The translations under genes were made by a program, and so were the position numbers. From the NCBI RefSeq assembly GCF_050753365.1, contig NZ_JBLZFY010000007.1, positions 1 to 64,000 on the forward strand: a stretch of DNA of 64,000 nucleotides. Direction: 5' to 3'. The stretch is from Geminocystis sp050753365 (GTDB taxonomy: Bacteria; Cyanobacteriota; Cyanobacteriia; Cyanobacteriales; Cyanobacteriaceae). Shown here in pieces: positions 34,998 through 43,292 of the stretch (within the stretch, counting starts at the first letter, position 1; every line of letters begins with the position of its first letter). The notes under the pieces are model-generated. The model saw nothing but the letters and a program-made list of their open reading frames with translations, was not told where the DNA came from and did no database searches.

Positions 34998-35091
34998 TAG
35001 TCGTTGCTGAGAAAATATTTTGATGAGGATAGTGAATAGTGAATATTGAATAGTTTTTAATTCTTAATTCTGATTTATTCAGCAAACCCTA
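34998..35091. repeat. Short deleted TAGGGTTTGCTGAA-family element
   Basis: A 94-bp derivative: left end TAGTCGTTGCTGAGAAAATATTTTGATGA, then a short GTGAATA/TTAATTC heptamer stretch, then right end GATTTATTCAGCAAACCCTA. Most of the interior seen at 47281-47534 is missing. Confidence 0.7.
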
Positions 35092-35105
35092 AATAAACAC
35101 AAAGA

Positions 35106-35310
35106 TTTTTTATTCCTTTGTAGGGGTTGAATAATATTCAACCCTTATTTCCTGATTTCTTCAAGATGTCTATTTATAGAAGTTACGCACTTATTCTGAA
35201 AATTAAGAGATTGAGATTCCTTCGCTACTCTCGGAATGACAGAATACTGTCGATGGTACGGAAGTCCTATATTAATCAAAAAAGCACAGGCAAGATGCCT
35301 GTTTTACGTT
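35106..35310. repeat. Composite of small palindromic elements
   Basis: Contains GGGTTGAATAATATTCAACCC (palindrome; relative at 18309-18338), an AAGATGTCTATT end, AGAAGTTACGCACT and ACAGGCAAGATGCCTGT. This looks like layered insertions of several small families between cpcE and serS. Confidence 0.6.
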
Positions 35311-36592
35311 AGGCTAGAATATTTGTTTTGAGATAAGGCTGTAATACTTCAGGCACTTTAACAGTACCATCTGATTGTTGATAATTTTCCAAAATCGCCG
35401 CCATAGTGCGCCCTACCGCTAAACCAGAGCCATTCAAGGTGTGTACATATTCAGTACCTTTTTTGCCCTTTTCCTTAAAGCGAATATCAGCCCTTCTAGC
35501 TTGGAAATCATGGCAATTTGAGCAACTGGAAATTTCACGATAGGTATTAGCAGAAGGCAACCATACTTCTAAGTCATAGCATTTAGCGGCACTAAACCCT
35601 ATATCTCCTGTACATAATTCTACAACTCGATAGGGCAATTTGAGAGCTTGTAAAATCGCCTCCGCATTATTTACCATCTTCTCATGTTCTTCGGCACTTG
35701 TTTCAGGGCGCACTAATTTAATTAACTCTACTTTGTTAAACTGGTGTAAACGGATTAAACCGCGCATATCTCGCCCGTAGCTTCCTGCTTCTCTGCGAAA
35801 ACAAGGGGTATAGGCGCAATGATATATAGGTAGTTTTTCTGCTTCTAAAATTTCCTTACTATAAAAGTTCGTAACAGGCACTTCCGCAGTGGGAGTTAAC
35901 CATAAATCATCGTTATCACATTTAAAACTTTCTTCGGCAAATTTTGGTAGTTGCCCCGTTCCTTGTAGTGCTACGCTATTAATTAAAACGGGAGGCATAA
36001 CCTCAATATATCCTGCTTCTATCTGTCGATCGAGCATAAAATTAATCAGCGCCCTTTCTAAAGCCGCCCCCATACCAACTAAAGCCACAAAACGACTTTG
36101 AGCAACTTTTACCGCCCTTTCTGAGTCAATAATACCTAACTTTTCGCCGATTTCCCCGTGAGGTAAAATGTGACTACCATCGGGAATAAACTCATCTCCC
36201 CAGCGTCTGACTTCAATATTTTCTGTTTCATTTTTACCAATAGGAGTGGTATCAGAAGGTAAATTGGGCAATTCCAACAATAAATCATCAAGTTGTGCTT
36301 TTAACTCTCTTTCTTCTGGCTCTAACTGTGCTAACTTAGCTTTAACGTTATTGCCTTCTTCCTTTAAAGTCTGGATTTCTTCACTTTGAGGATTTGCACC
36401 GCTACGCATTTTTTCCCCGATAATCTTACCGATTTCGTTACTTCTAGCTTGTAACTCTGTTCTTACGGATTGCAATTCTCTTTGTTTACTGTCTAAATCA
36501 AGAATCGGTTGTATTTGATAGTCGGTATTGCGTTGGTGTAATAATTTTAAAACTTCTTCGGGATTTTCCCTAATTTTTTTTAAATCTAACAT
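35309..36592 (-). CDS. serS: Seryl-tRNA synthetase
   Basis: The 427-residue class II synthetase has an N-terminal coiled-coil arm (residues 1-105, with LDLKKIRENPEEVLKLLHQRNTD) for tRNA-Ser, and motifs TGQLPKFAEESF, FRREAGSYGRDMRGLIRLHQFNKVELI (motif 2) and LNGSGLAVGRTMAAILENYQ (motif 3). It charges tRNA-Ser with serine. Upstream, the region expected to hold the ribosome binding site consists of TTCATTA heptamers up to the ATG. The protein matches the usual length and all active-site segments. Confidence 0.97.
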   Translation of the reverse strand: MLDLKKIRENPEEVLKLLHQRNTDYQIQPILDLDSKQRELQSVRTELQARSNEIGKIIGEKMRSGANPQSEEIQTLKEEGNNVKAKLAQLEPEERELKAQLDDLLLELPNLPSDTTPIGKNETENIEVRRWGDEFIPDGSHILPHGEIGEKLGIIDSERAVKVAQSRFVALVGMGAALERALINFMLDRQIEAGYIEVMPPVLINSVALQGTGQLPKFAEESFKCDNDDLWLTPTAEVPVTNFYSKEILEAEKLPIYHCAYTPCFRREAGSYGRDMRGLIRLHQFNKVELIKLVRPETSAEEHEKMVNNAEAILQALKLPYRVVELCTGDIGFSAAKCYDLEVWLPSANTYREISSCSNCHDFQARRADIRFKEKGKKGTEYVHTLNGSGLAVGRTMAAILENYQQSDGTVKVPEVLQPYLKTNILA

Positions 36593-36593
36593 G

Positions 36594-36627
36594 ATAATGA
36601 ATAATGAATAATGAATAATGAATAATT
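36594..36627. repeat. Heptamer tandem repeat (ATAATGA) abutting the serS start
   Basis: About five units directly upstream of the serS ATG (minus strand). No Shine-Dalgarno is visible. Confidence 0.9.
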
Positions 36628-36661
36628 AAAAGACTGTTTATGTTTTAAAATAAAAATATTG

Positions 36662-36710
36662 TTAATTCTTAATTCTTAATTCTTAATTCCTAATTCTTAA
36701 TTCTTAATTA
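36662..36710. repeat. Heptamer tandem repeat (TTAATTC) at the thf1 3' end
   Basis: About six units with one variant (TTAATTC to CTAATTC); the repeat supplies the TAA stop codon of thf1 on the minus strand. Confidence 0.9.
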
Positions 36711-37366
36711 TTTTGTCTTTTTTTCTTACTAGCTTCGAGGGTATCAGCTAAAACAGTGAGCATTTGAGTCATTTTTTCAATATTGCTACGATATAACTCT
36801 AAATCTTTTTTAAACTTATCAATAGGAAGACTTAATTTATCAGTTAAAGGAGTGATTAATTCGGCAAATTTTTCTTCATTTTTAACAATTTCTGCGTCAC
36901 TTTTTGCTAAGAAACTATAAAGCCCAATGGCAAATAAGCGACTATATTTAAACTTAGGATTCTCTAAAGCATAACGCCAATGATTCGCTACGTCTTGTAA
37001 ACCGTTATCATCAGTAGGAGATAGTAACCAGTTGATTAATTCTTGAGGAGATTTTTGAGAAGCAAAGTTAAGCATTGTTTCTGCTTTACCTCTGTATTCA
37101 TCAGGATTATTGTCGATCGATTGACATAATGCCCTAAAAATAGAGTCTTTATCAGATTCTGGGGTATAACCGTTCATAAATTGAGTAAAACTCTGACATA
37201 CTCCTAAATAATAAATAGGATCGGAGCGAAAATCAACATTGACGGATAATAGGTGCATTTCTACCATTAATTCTTCAACGACTCTGCGGTATATGGAGTT
37301 AATGGGGCGGTTGTGATATTGATAAAAATTTCTTTTAGTGTCCGAAACGGTGCGAAGTTTATCCAC
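36704..37366 (-). CDS. thf1: Thf1/Psb29 photosystem II biogenesis protein
   Basis: The protein is Thf1 (Psb29/Psp29), 220 residues from a GTG start at 37366. Family proteins begin xxxxRTVSDTKRNFY, so VDKLRTVSDTKRNFYQYHNRPINSIYRRVVEELMVEMHLLSVN places the start at the GTG; a frame 12 codons longer from a TTG exists but has no family support. It is mostly helical with a C-terminal coiled coil and helps PSII assembly and repair with FtsH. Stop codon lies within a heptamer repeat. Function by family knowledge. Confidence 0.92.
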   Translation of the reverse strand: MDKLRTVSDTKRNFYQYHNRPINSIYRRVVEELMVEMHLLSVNVDFRSDPIYYLGVCQSFTQFMNGYTPESDKDSIFRALCQSIDNNPDEYRGKAETMLNFASQKSPQELINWLLSPTDDNGLQDVANHWRYALENPKFKYSRLFAIGLYSFLAKSDAEIVKNEEKFAELITPLTDKLSLPIDKFKKDLELYRSNIEKMTQMLTVLADTLEASKKKRQNN

Positions 37367-37466
37367 GAAGTATAATAGCTTAAATAATAACTTTGTTAAC
37401 AATCCTTAATTATCTCACATCTTTATCCTTAATTTATAGATTGCATGAAGAATTAAGAATTAGGGG

Positions 37467-37570
37467 TTAATTACCTATAGGATAACGATAATAACCTTTT
37501 AATTGTCTTTTGAGGGCTTTAATATTAGGATGTTGAAAAGGATTATTTTCTAAAATCTCAAAAATTTATC
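37467..37570 (-). pseudogene. Truncated RelE/ParE-type toxin remnant
   Basis: The minus-strand frame reads FEILENNPFQHPNIKALKRQLKGYYRYPIGN then TAA at 37467. The pattern NPxxHPNIKxLKRQLKGYYRYxIGNYR is that of the middle of a RelE/ParE-superfamily toxin, but both the N-terminus and the C-terminal strands are missing. It is a remnant of a lost toxin-antitoxin locus. Confidence 0.65.
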
Positions 37571-37685
37571 AAAATATTTTAGTCTAATTATTCATAATAA
37601 TACCATATTTTTAGTTCGATCGAGCTATGGCACTTGGTGATCGAATTTACAAAAAAACCCTCAATTAAGAGAGCTATATAAGAAT

Positions 37686-37916
37686 TAGGGTTTGCTGAAT
37701 AAATCAGAAGACTGATAAAATCAACGGTTTGGACATACTACATCAACTGAAAAGTGTTCAATTTTCACAATTTTTACTAAATTTTATTTAAAACAGCTTT
37801 GTAATTATAAGTTAATACAAAGCCTCAAAACCTTGATTTTGTCACCTATTCACTCTTCCCTTTTCCCAAATCCGCTCTTCCCTCTCTTCATCAAAATACT
37901 TTTTCAGCAAACCCTA
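37686..37916 (+). repeat. MITE-like element, TAGGGTTTGCTGAA family, complete
   Basis: A 231-bp element from TAGGGTTTGCTGAATAAAT to TTTTTCAGCAAACCCTA (terminal inverted repeats). It contains TTTACTAAATTTTATTTAAAAC, AATACAAAGCCTCAAAACC and a CCCTTTTCCC-type pyrimidine tract, all shared with 47281-47534. It carries no ORF. Confidence 0.85.
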
Positions 37917-37936
37917 AATATATTTATTTCCTATAT

Positions 37937-38548
37937 ATGAAAGAAAAAGATTGGTTAGTGGATAATAACGGGCAGTGTCACCCTTTAAAAACTCTCTCTA
38001 AGGCTTCTAAAACGGCTTCTGTGTATCGTCTTTATCGTTTTTTGACAGATTTGGAGGACATCCTAGAAACCACCACCGATGACATGAAAAGATTAGGTTT
38101 GATCATACCTTTAATGAGAAAATTATTAAATGAATCCCCTTGGTTATATTTATCCATGCTTGAACCAAATCCAGACACAGGTTGGGAGATAATGACATTA
38201 TACGATGAGCCTTCCTTTCCCTTAACCGTGCAATTGGTAGCATGGGCTGGAGGCACAGTATCACCGATTCATAATCATGGCTGTTGGGGTATCGTGGCAT
38301 TATTGGAAGGCAAAGAGAAAAATACCTTTTGGCGTAGAAATCCGCAACCGAATCAACCTGACAAAATCGAAAAAGTGGGAGAAAAAATCCTCACGGAAGG
38401 GGATATTCTCTGTTTGATGCCAGACGCTATTCATCATATAGAAGCGATGGGAAATCAACCAACTATCAGTTTTAACTTATACGGAGAAACAGATTATGAC
38501 AGCCGATTTCAATTCAATACCAGAGAAAACACCGCCATCAACTTTTAA
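37937..38548 (+). CDS. Cupin protein, cysteine-dioxygenase-like
   Basis: The 203-residue protein is a single-domain cupin of the cysteine dioxygenase-like group. The first cupin motif is SPIHNHGCWGIVALLEGKEKNTFWRR, with metal ligands H112 and H114 and a glutamate in LEGKE, and the second is PDAIHHIEAMG. It may oxidise a small thiol using iron, but cyanobacterial homologues are uncharacterised and the Cys/Tyr crosslink of animal CDO is not evident. It precedes a two-component pair by 45 bp on the same strand and may share its transcript. Confidence 0.8.
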   Translation: MKEKDWLVDNNGQCHPLKTLSKASKTASVYRLYRFLTDLEDILETTTDDMKRLGLIIPLMRKLLNESPWLYLSMLEPNPDTGWEIMTLYDEPSFPLTVQLVAWAGGTVSPIHNHGCWGIVALLEGKEKNTFWRRNPQPNQPDKIEKVGEKILTEGDILCLMPDAIHHIEAMGNQPTISFNLYGETDYDSRFQFNTRENTAINF

Positions 38549-38593
38549 AAAGAATAAAAAGTCAGATTAATAAGAATACTGATTTTAAAAATT

Positions 38594-40042
38594 ATGAAAC
38601 TAATTAGACGGCTACAAAAAATCATTCCAAAAATAAAAATACCTACTTCATCCCTACAATTTCAATTAACCTTAGAATTAGTGATATTATCGGTGATAGG
38701 TTTAGGAAGTGTCGCTTTTTGGGCAGGGTGGCAAATGGAGCAAAATTTAGTCACAGCCCACAAACAAACCTTAGAATATATAGCTATGCGTTTCCCTGAA
38801 CAGTTAGAATTATATACTGAAGCAGATTCGATCGAAACTGGTATAGAAAAAGCTATTTCACGGCTAGAAACATCTAACTTAATGGTGTGGGTAAAAAACT
38901 CCCAAGGGCAACTATTAGGGCAATCTTCTTCTTTTCATCATCGAGAAAATTCTTTGCAAAGAATAGAAGAAATTAATCCTATGCCTACCACTGCGCAAGT
39001 AGTGAGATTTAATGGGCGTGATATTGTTTTATGTGGCACTCCCTTAATTGTTAATGGGGATACCCTAGGAAAACTCTATCTTTCGCAGGATATAACTATT
39101 GATCAACAAAAATTAAATCATAGTTTGTGGCATTTATTTTTTATTAGTATTGTGACAGTCACAGTGTTAGTAATTGCCATATCTTATACCATTAGTCGGG
39201 GGTTACATCCCTTGAAAAAAATGAGTAGGGTTGCCTCTACTATCAAAGCTGATGATTTAAGTGGGGCAAAATTAACCTTAAATCAAGCGCCTCAAGAGAT
39301 TATTGGATTAGGAGAAGCCTTTAATGAAATGTTATTTCGTCTTTCGACATCTTGGGAGCGACAAAGGCAATTTTTAGATAATGTTTCCCATGAGTTACGC
39401 ACCCCGTTAACTACTATCTTGGGTTATTTACAAAGTTTACTGCGCCGCAGTGATAATTTAAGCACATATCAAATTCAGGCTTTAGAAACTGCCATTGCAG
39501 AAACGGAAAGAACTATTAGAATGTTAGAAGATTTATTGGATTTAGCACGCGCGGATAATGGTAATTTACATTTTCGTTGTCAACCTCTGATGTTAAATAC
39601 TTTGGTGACGGAAGTAGCCCAAATGAGTCAAAAGGTAAGTGGGCGCAAAATTAATTTAATCATTACTGATGAAGATGTGATAACCTGTGCTGATCAAGAT
39701 CGTTTACAACAGGTTTTAATTAATTTAGTGGATAATGCCCTTAAATATTCTTCTCCATCTCAACCTATTGATATTATCCTTGAAAAAAGTTTCCATGGAG
39801 CTTTAATTCATATCAGAGATTATGGTATCGGTATTTCTTTGGCACATCAACCACGAATATTTGAACGATTTTACCGTGCTGACGATGGTATGACTCGCTC
39901 ACGGGATGGCACTGGTTTAGGATTAGCTATTGCTAAAGGTATGATTGAAGCTATGGAAGGGACAATAAAAGTTCGATCGAAACCCCAAGAAGGCAGTATT
40001 TTTACAATAAGTTTAGCCTTATGGAGAGATTCCCATGACTAA
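38594..40042 (+). CDS. Membrane sensor histidine kinase
   Basis: The 482-residue protein has two membrane helices (about 22-46 and 180-202) enclosing a periplasmic sensor domain of roughly 130 residues, followed by HAMP, HisKA and HATPase domains. Phospho-acceptor: FLDNVSHELRTPLTTILGYLQSLLRR. ATP lid motifs: QVLINLVDNALKYSS and DGTGLGLAIAKGMIEAM. The response regulator gene overlaps its end by 8 bp. The signal cannot be inferred; members of this group in other cyanobacteria respond to metals, light or redox. Confidence 0.95.
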   Translation: MKLIRRLQKIIPKIKIPTSSLQFQLTLELVILSVIGLGSVAFWAGWQMEQNLVTAHKQTLEYIAMRFPEQLELYTEADSIETGIEKAISRLETSNLMVWVKNSQGQLLGQSSSFHHRENSLQRIEEINPMPTTAQVVRFNGRDIVLCGTPLIVNGDTLGKLYLSQDITIDQQKLNHSLWHLFFISIVTVTVLVIAISYTISRGLHPLKKMSRVASTIKADDLSGAKLTLNQAPQEIIGLGEAFNEMLFRLSTSWERQRQFLDNVSHELRTPLTTILGYLQSLLRRSDNLSTYQIQALETAIAETERTIRMLEDLLDLARADNGNLHFRCQPLMLNTLVTEVAQMSQKVSGRKINLIITDEDVITCADQDRLQQVLINLVDNALKYSSPSQPIDIILEKSFHGALIHIRDYGIGISLAHQPRIFERFYRADDGMTRSRDGTGLGLAIAKGMIEAMEGTIKVRSKPQEGSIFTISLALWRDSHD

Positions 40043-40718
40043 CCATATACTGATAGTAGAAGATGACCAAAGATTATGTCAATTTCTTGCTTCGGAGTTG
40101 CAGTTAGAAGGCTATGAGGTAACGACTGCGGAAGATGGTATGTCTGCCTTGGAAAAAGTGAGGGAATCATCTCCTGATTTAATTATCCTTGATTGGATGT
40201 TACCGAAAATCTCAGGATTAGACGTTTGTTTGCGACTACGAAAAACAGGCATAACAAGCCCTATCATATTATTAACCGCTAAAGACGAAATTCCCGATCG
40301 AGTTTTAGGCTTAAATTCTGGTGCGGATGACTATTTAACCAAGCCTTTTAGTATTGAAGAATTACTGGCAAGAATTAACGCCCGTCTGCGTCATTTACAC
40401 TTCCCCGAAAAATCTGATATTCTTCAATTTGCTGATTTAACCTTAAATTCTTTAACCAGAGAAGTATTTAGGGGTAAAGATTCGATCGAACTAACTGCAA
40501 AGGAATTTGATCTGTTACAATACTTTTTAAAACATCCCCGTCAAGTGTTAACTAGAAATCAAATTATTGAATATGTCTGGGATTTTGACTTCATAGGCGA
40601 ATCCAACATTATTGAAGTCTATATTCGGGCATTAAGACTCAAATTAGAAACAAATCAATCCCCTCGGTTAATTCACACCGTCAGAGGAGTAGGTTATGTG
40701 TTAAAAAATTTAGTATGA
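40035..40718 (+). CDS. OmpR/PhoB-family response regulator
   Basis: The 227-residue protein has a receiver domain (1-120: MTNHILIVEDDQRL with acidic D10/D11, phosphorylated Asp in LIILDWMLP, Lys in DDYLTKPFS) and a C-terminal winged-helix DNA-binding domain (ELTAKEFDLLQYFLKHPRQVLTRNQIIEYVWDFDF...IRALRLKLE...IHTVRGVGYVLK). It overlaps the kinase gene and is its cognate partner by position. Target genes are unknown, though a downstream nitrate transporter-like gene is 235 bp away. Regulon assignment would be speculation. Confidence 0.95.
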   Translation: MTNHILIVEDDQRLCQFLASELQLEGYEVTTAEDGMSALEKVRESSPDLIILDWMLPKISGLDVCLRLRKTGITSPIILLTAKDEIPDRVLGLNSGADDYLTKPFSIEELLARINARLRHLHFPEKSDILQFADLTLNSLTREVFRGKDSIELTAKEFDLLQYFLKHPRQVLTRNQIIEYVWDFDFIGESNIIEVYIRALRLKLETNQSPRLIHTVRGVGYVLKNLV

Positions 40719-40952
40719 GTGCGTAACTTCTAAGGGAAGACGCATTGAAGTTTACTGGTTATGGTAGGGAAAAGGGAAGAGTTAAGACTTTCAGTCATTT
40801 TCACAAATTAATAAAAATGGGTTTTTCAGACTCTTGACGTAACTGAGTTAAAACCTCCGCACCATGAAGTAAATTGATATTAGTCATGATTTTTTTCTTT
40901 GTAAATACAATAAGTTTGTGATAATCTGTAAAAAATAAATAGGTTGTCAGGG

Positions 40953-41186
40953 ATGAAATTAAAAGACTTTCTTTTGTGTGCAATCGATCGAGAATTAATG
41001 CCTAGGGCGTTGAAAGTATCCTTACTAGTAGGATCAATTTTATTTACTATTAACCATGGCTCAGTCTTACTGAAAGGGCAAATGACGAGAGAGCGTTGGA
41101 TAGCAGGGCTTTTAACCTATATAGTACCCTACGGAGTCAGTCTTCATGGTCAATGTGTTAGCCGTAGTCACAATAAAATTTCTTAA
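40953..41186 (+). CDS. nrtS: NrtS-family nitrate/nitrite transporter subunit
   Basis: The 77-residue membrane protein (ATG at 40953; MKLKDFLLCAIDRELMPRALKVSLLVGSILFTINHGSVLLKGQMTRERWIAGLLTYIVPYGVSLHGQ) matches the small two-helix NrtS family described in marine cyanobacteria. The RALKVxLxVGxILFxINHG and MTRERWxxxLLTYxVPY signatures are clear. NrtS proteins support low-affinity nitrate and nitrite uptake in the plasma membrane. A TTG start three codons earlier is possible but less likely. It stands alone, not in an nrt operon. Confidence 0.86.
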   Translation: MKLKDFLLCAIDRELMPRALKVSLLVGSILFTINHGSVLLKGQMTRERWIAGLLTYIVPYGVSLHGQCVSRSHNKIS

Positions 41187-41230
41187 TAATTAGGGGTTGT
41201 TAAATAACTGCTATCAATATTTTGAAAAAG

Positions 41231-41347
41231 GCTCTAAGTACCGTAGGGCATACGGGAACTTTTGTCTTTAAGGCAATAAACGCTTGGGGAGAGGATGCCT
41301 CTATTTTGATTGGTAGCAATACCTGTCAGGGTAAGCAACCTCTATGA
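41231..41347 (+). pseudogene. TnpB 3'-end remnant of an IS200/IS605-type element
   Basis: The frame from 41231 reads STVGHTGTFVFKAINAWGEDASILIGSNTCQ and stops at 41347. The STVGHTGT...AxGEDAS...ES pattern is the C-terminus of cyanobacterial OrfB/TnpB proteins. Read-through after the stop gives TKNPTYFSRGS, matching the usual ending over the right-end hairpin. No catalytic RuvC part remains. It is therefore the last part of a decayed element. Confidence 0.65.
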
Positions 41348-41355
41348 ACCAAGAA

Positions 41356-41378
41356 TCCCACGTACTTCAGTCGTGGGA
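41356..41378 (+). ncRNA. Possible omega-RNA / right-end hairpin remnant
   Basis: TCCCACGTACTTCAGTCGTGGGA forms a hairpin just past the tnpB remnant. This is where the right-end hairpin and the omega-RNA 3' part of IS200/IS605 elements lie. Whether it is still transcribed cannot be judged. Confidence 0.5.
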
Positions 41379-41407
41379 GTGTCAACAAAAGACTTTTTTA
41401 TCACACC

Positions 41408-42262
41408 TCAAAAAAACCATTTTGTACCAGTAAACAAATAGTAAGTACCCGTCATTAACAAAGCGACACTACCAAAGCGAATAATATCCTCAGAATAATT
41501 TAATAAATTACGACTCTGTTTTGCTAAACCTGTGAATAAACTAGCAAGGAAAATGAGCATCGTATAACCTAAAGCATAACTAACCATTGCCGAAGTAGCG
41601 ACAACTTGAGAGCCTGTAGCCGCCGCCGCCGCTAACACTGCAAACAATACAGGACTGGCACAAGGAGAACTTACCAACGCAAAAGTCAAGCCCACTCCAA
41701 AAGGACCAGCTTTTGGTAAATTTAACTCCATTTGAGGTAGATTAATTTTGATTACTCCAATTAACCATAAACCCATGACAAACATAATTAAGCCTACTAC
41801 TATATTTATATAACCTCGATATTCCACCATTACCGCCCCAGCAAAGGAGGAGACTAAACCGAATAAACTTAAAATTACTACCGAGCCTAAGACAAATAAA
41901 CCAGCTTTTTTGAAAGCATCCCAACGAGATTTAATTTTTAAAGTACCGATATAGCTAAGATTAACTGGCAATAAAGCTAAAATACAAGGGGAAACACTAG
42001 CGATTAACCCACCGAGAAAGGCAAGAATAATTAAAATTAAGGGGTTTGTAGTGTCTTGTCGATCGAACCATTGTTGATAACTATTTTCTACCCAAGAGAT
42101 TAATTTTTCGATGGGATGACTAATAACTGATCCTAGGGTAACTACCACAATTAGGGCAATGAAACCTAATGCAAGATAAAAAAAGAATTTCTTAGTATTG
42201 CGAGAGGGGGAAGACTTGATTTTCATCTTTCCATCCAGGGGTATTTTTTCAATTTGAGTCAT
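41408..42262 (-). CDS. ccdA: CcdA-type cytochrome c biogenesis transmembrane protein
   Basis: The protein is 284 residues from ATG 42262. A frame extending 21 codons further would translate the palindromic repeat at 42303-42323, so the later start is chosen. A leader and first helix (residues 20-45) precede the CcdA/DsbD-like six-helix domain with the two active-site cysteines in LIASVSPCILALLPVNLSYIG and ALVSSPCASPVLFAVLAA. CcdA transfers electrons from cytosolic thioredoxin across the membrane. The thioredoxin-like gene 150 bp upstream is its probable partner. An internal W-rich loop, QQWFDRQDTTN, is unusual. Confidence 0.9.
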   Translation of the reverse strand: MTQIEKIPLDGKMKIKSSPSRNTKKFFFYLALGFIALIVVVTLGSVISHPIEKLISWVENSYQQWFDRQDTTNPLILIILAFLGGLIASVSPCILALLPVNLSYIGTLKIKSRWDAFKKAGLFVLGSVVILSLFGLVSSFAGAVMVEYRGYINIVVGLIMFVMGLWLIGVIKINLPQMELNLPKAGPFGVGLTFALVSSPCASPVLFAVLAAAAATGSQVVATSAMVSYALGYTMLIFLASLFTGLAKQSRNLLNYSEDIIRFGSVALLMTGTYYLFTGTKWFF

Positions 42263-42302
42263 GATGTGTAGAGATAAAGATTTCCTAAAATTAAAACGAC
42301 GA

Positions 42303-42323
42303 GTAGGGTGGACAATGCCCACC
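42303..42323. repeat. Palindromic GGTGGGCAATGCCCACC repeat, copy 5
   Basis: GTAGGGTGGACAATGCCCACC, one change from the perfect form. Lies just upstream of ccdA. Confidence 0.8.
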
Positions 42324-42412
42324 ATTAAATCTGTATAACTTGTATATTTTGTGATTGAAAAAGGTATTTATGAAATCGCTTTAGCAGATTTTAGCTATTA
42401 GCTTTGTCAATA

Positions 42413-42976
42413 TTATTTTTGAGAAATGGCAGTATTTAAAACTGAAGTATAATCACTTAATTTATTATTATTACGGTGTTGAGTGAGAATATCCCCCGTT
42501 TTCGGATCAACAATAGTCACACTACCAGTTTGAGATTTATTTTCGTTAAAGAATTTCTCTAAACCTAATTGTTTTGCTCTAGCTTCCGATTGAGCCGCTT
42601 TAGCTTTATCGCTGACATCAAATACAACGAAATGAACTTTATCACCGTATTGTTGTTTTAACTGAGAAAGGGTAGGTGCAATATTTTTACAAGCAGGACA
42701 CCAACTAGCATAAATATCTATAACGACAGGTTTTCCTTGTAATTCTTTAGCTAAAGGTCCACCTACATTTCTAGCAGATTTACCAGCACAAGGGTTTTTA
42801 CCCGCGCAAGGATTGTTACTAGCACAGGGATTTTTACCAGCACAAGCATTAAGTTGAGAAATAGCAGTATTATTTTCCAAGGCAGAAACTTTTAAGTTAT
42901 TAGCCACTAAAGAAACGGGAATAACAAGGCTAGTTAAACAAAGACTTAACCAAAATGATGCAGATTTCTTAAACAC
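42413..42976 (-). CDS. Secreted/membrane thioredoxin-like protein with Cys-rich repeats
   Basis: The protein is 188 residues from a GTG at 42976, preceded by AGGAG at an 8-bp spacing; a longer frame starting 20 codons earlier is less likely. A signal or anchor segment (about 10-30) is followed by Cys repeats NACAGKNPCASNNPCAGKNPCAGK. Next is a thioredoxin fold with active site WCPAC (FASWCPACK-like), TlpA/TxlA type. The protein lies next to ccdA. CcdA probably keeps the WCPAC reduced in the lumen or periplasm. The Cys-Lys-Asn-Pro repeat is unfamiliar in thioredoxins and might bind metal. Confidence 0.85.
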   Translation of the reverse strand: MFKKSASFWLSLCLTSLVIPVSLVANNLKVSALENNTAISQLNACAGKNPCASNNPCAGKNPCAGKSARNVGGPLAKELQGKPVVIDIYASWCPACKNIAPTLSQLKQQYGDKVHFVVFDVSDKAKAAQSEARAKQLGLEKFFNENKSQTGSVTIVDPKTGDILTQHRNNNKLSDYTSVLNTAISQK

Positions 42977-43093
42977 GATCGAATCTCCTGAGTTAATAAT
43001 TTTTTTTCTTCTGTATCTATTAAAAAGGATCAACATGAGGAGAACATGAATTTAAGATAGAGATTAGATAAATTTTGTCACTTATCTTTATAA

Positions 43094-43118
43094 CTGATGT
43101 TACGCAAAAATAGAATTA
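43094..43118. repeat. Repeat CTGATGTTACGCAAAAATAG (extended), copy 2
   Basis: A 25-bp identical match to 34008-34032, upstream of the thioredoxin-like gene. Confidence 0.65.
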
Positions 43119-43239
43119 GTTGTTGATTGGAGATGTCAGGTTTCAGGTTTAAAAATCAAAAAAATTTAGACTCTTCTACAGTAGTTATGCCAAATTAATA
43201 GAAAATAACTACAACTCTTACCTATTACCTCTTCCCTTT

Positions 43240-43292
43240 TCCCTCTTCCCTCTTCCCTAGCTTCATCAAAAGACTTTTTCAGCAACACCTAC
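43240..43292. repeat. End of a TAGGGTTTGCTGAA-family element
   Basis: Right-end-type sequence CTTCATCAAAAGACTTTTTCAGCAACACCTA abuts the stop codon of the CBS-CP12 gene. It is preceded by a CCCTTTTCCC-type tract. Confidence 0.65.

Noticed and set aside
40801..40887. Minus-strand 28-codon frame MTNINLLHGAEVLTQLRQESEKPIFINL divergent to nrtS
   Set aside because: Protein-like in composition, but no ribosome binding site and too short to support; could be a small peptide or a remnant.
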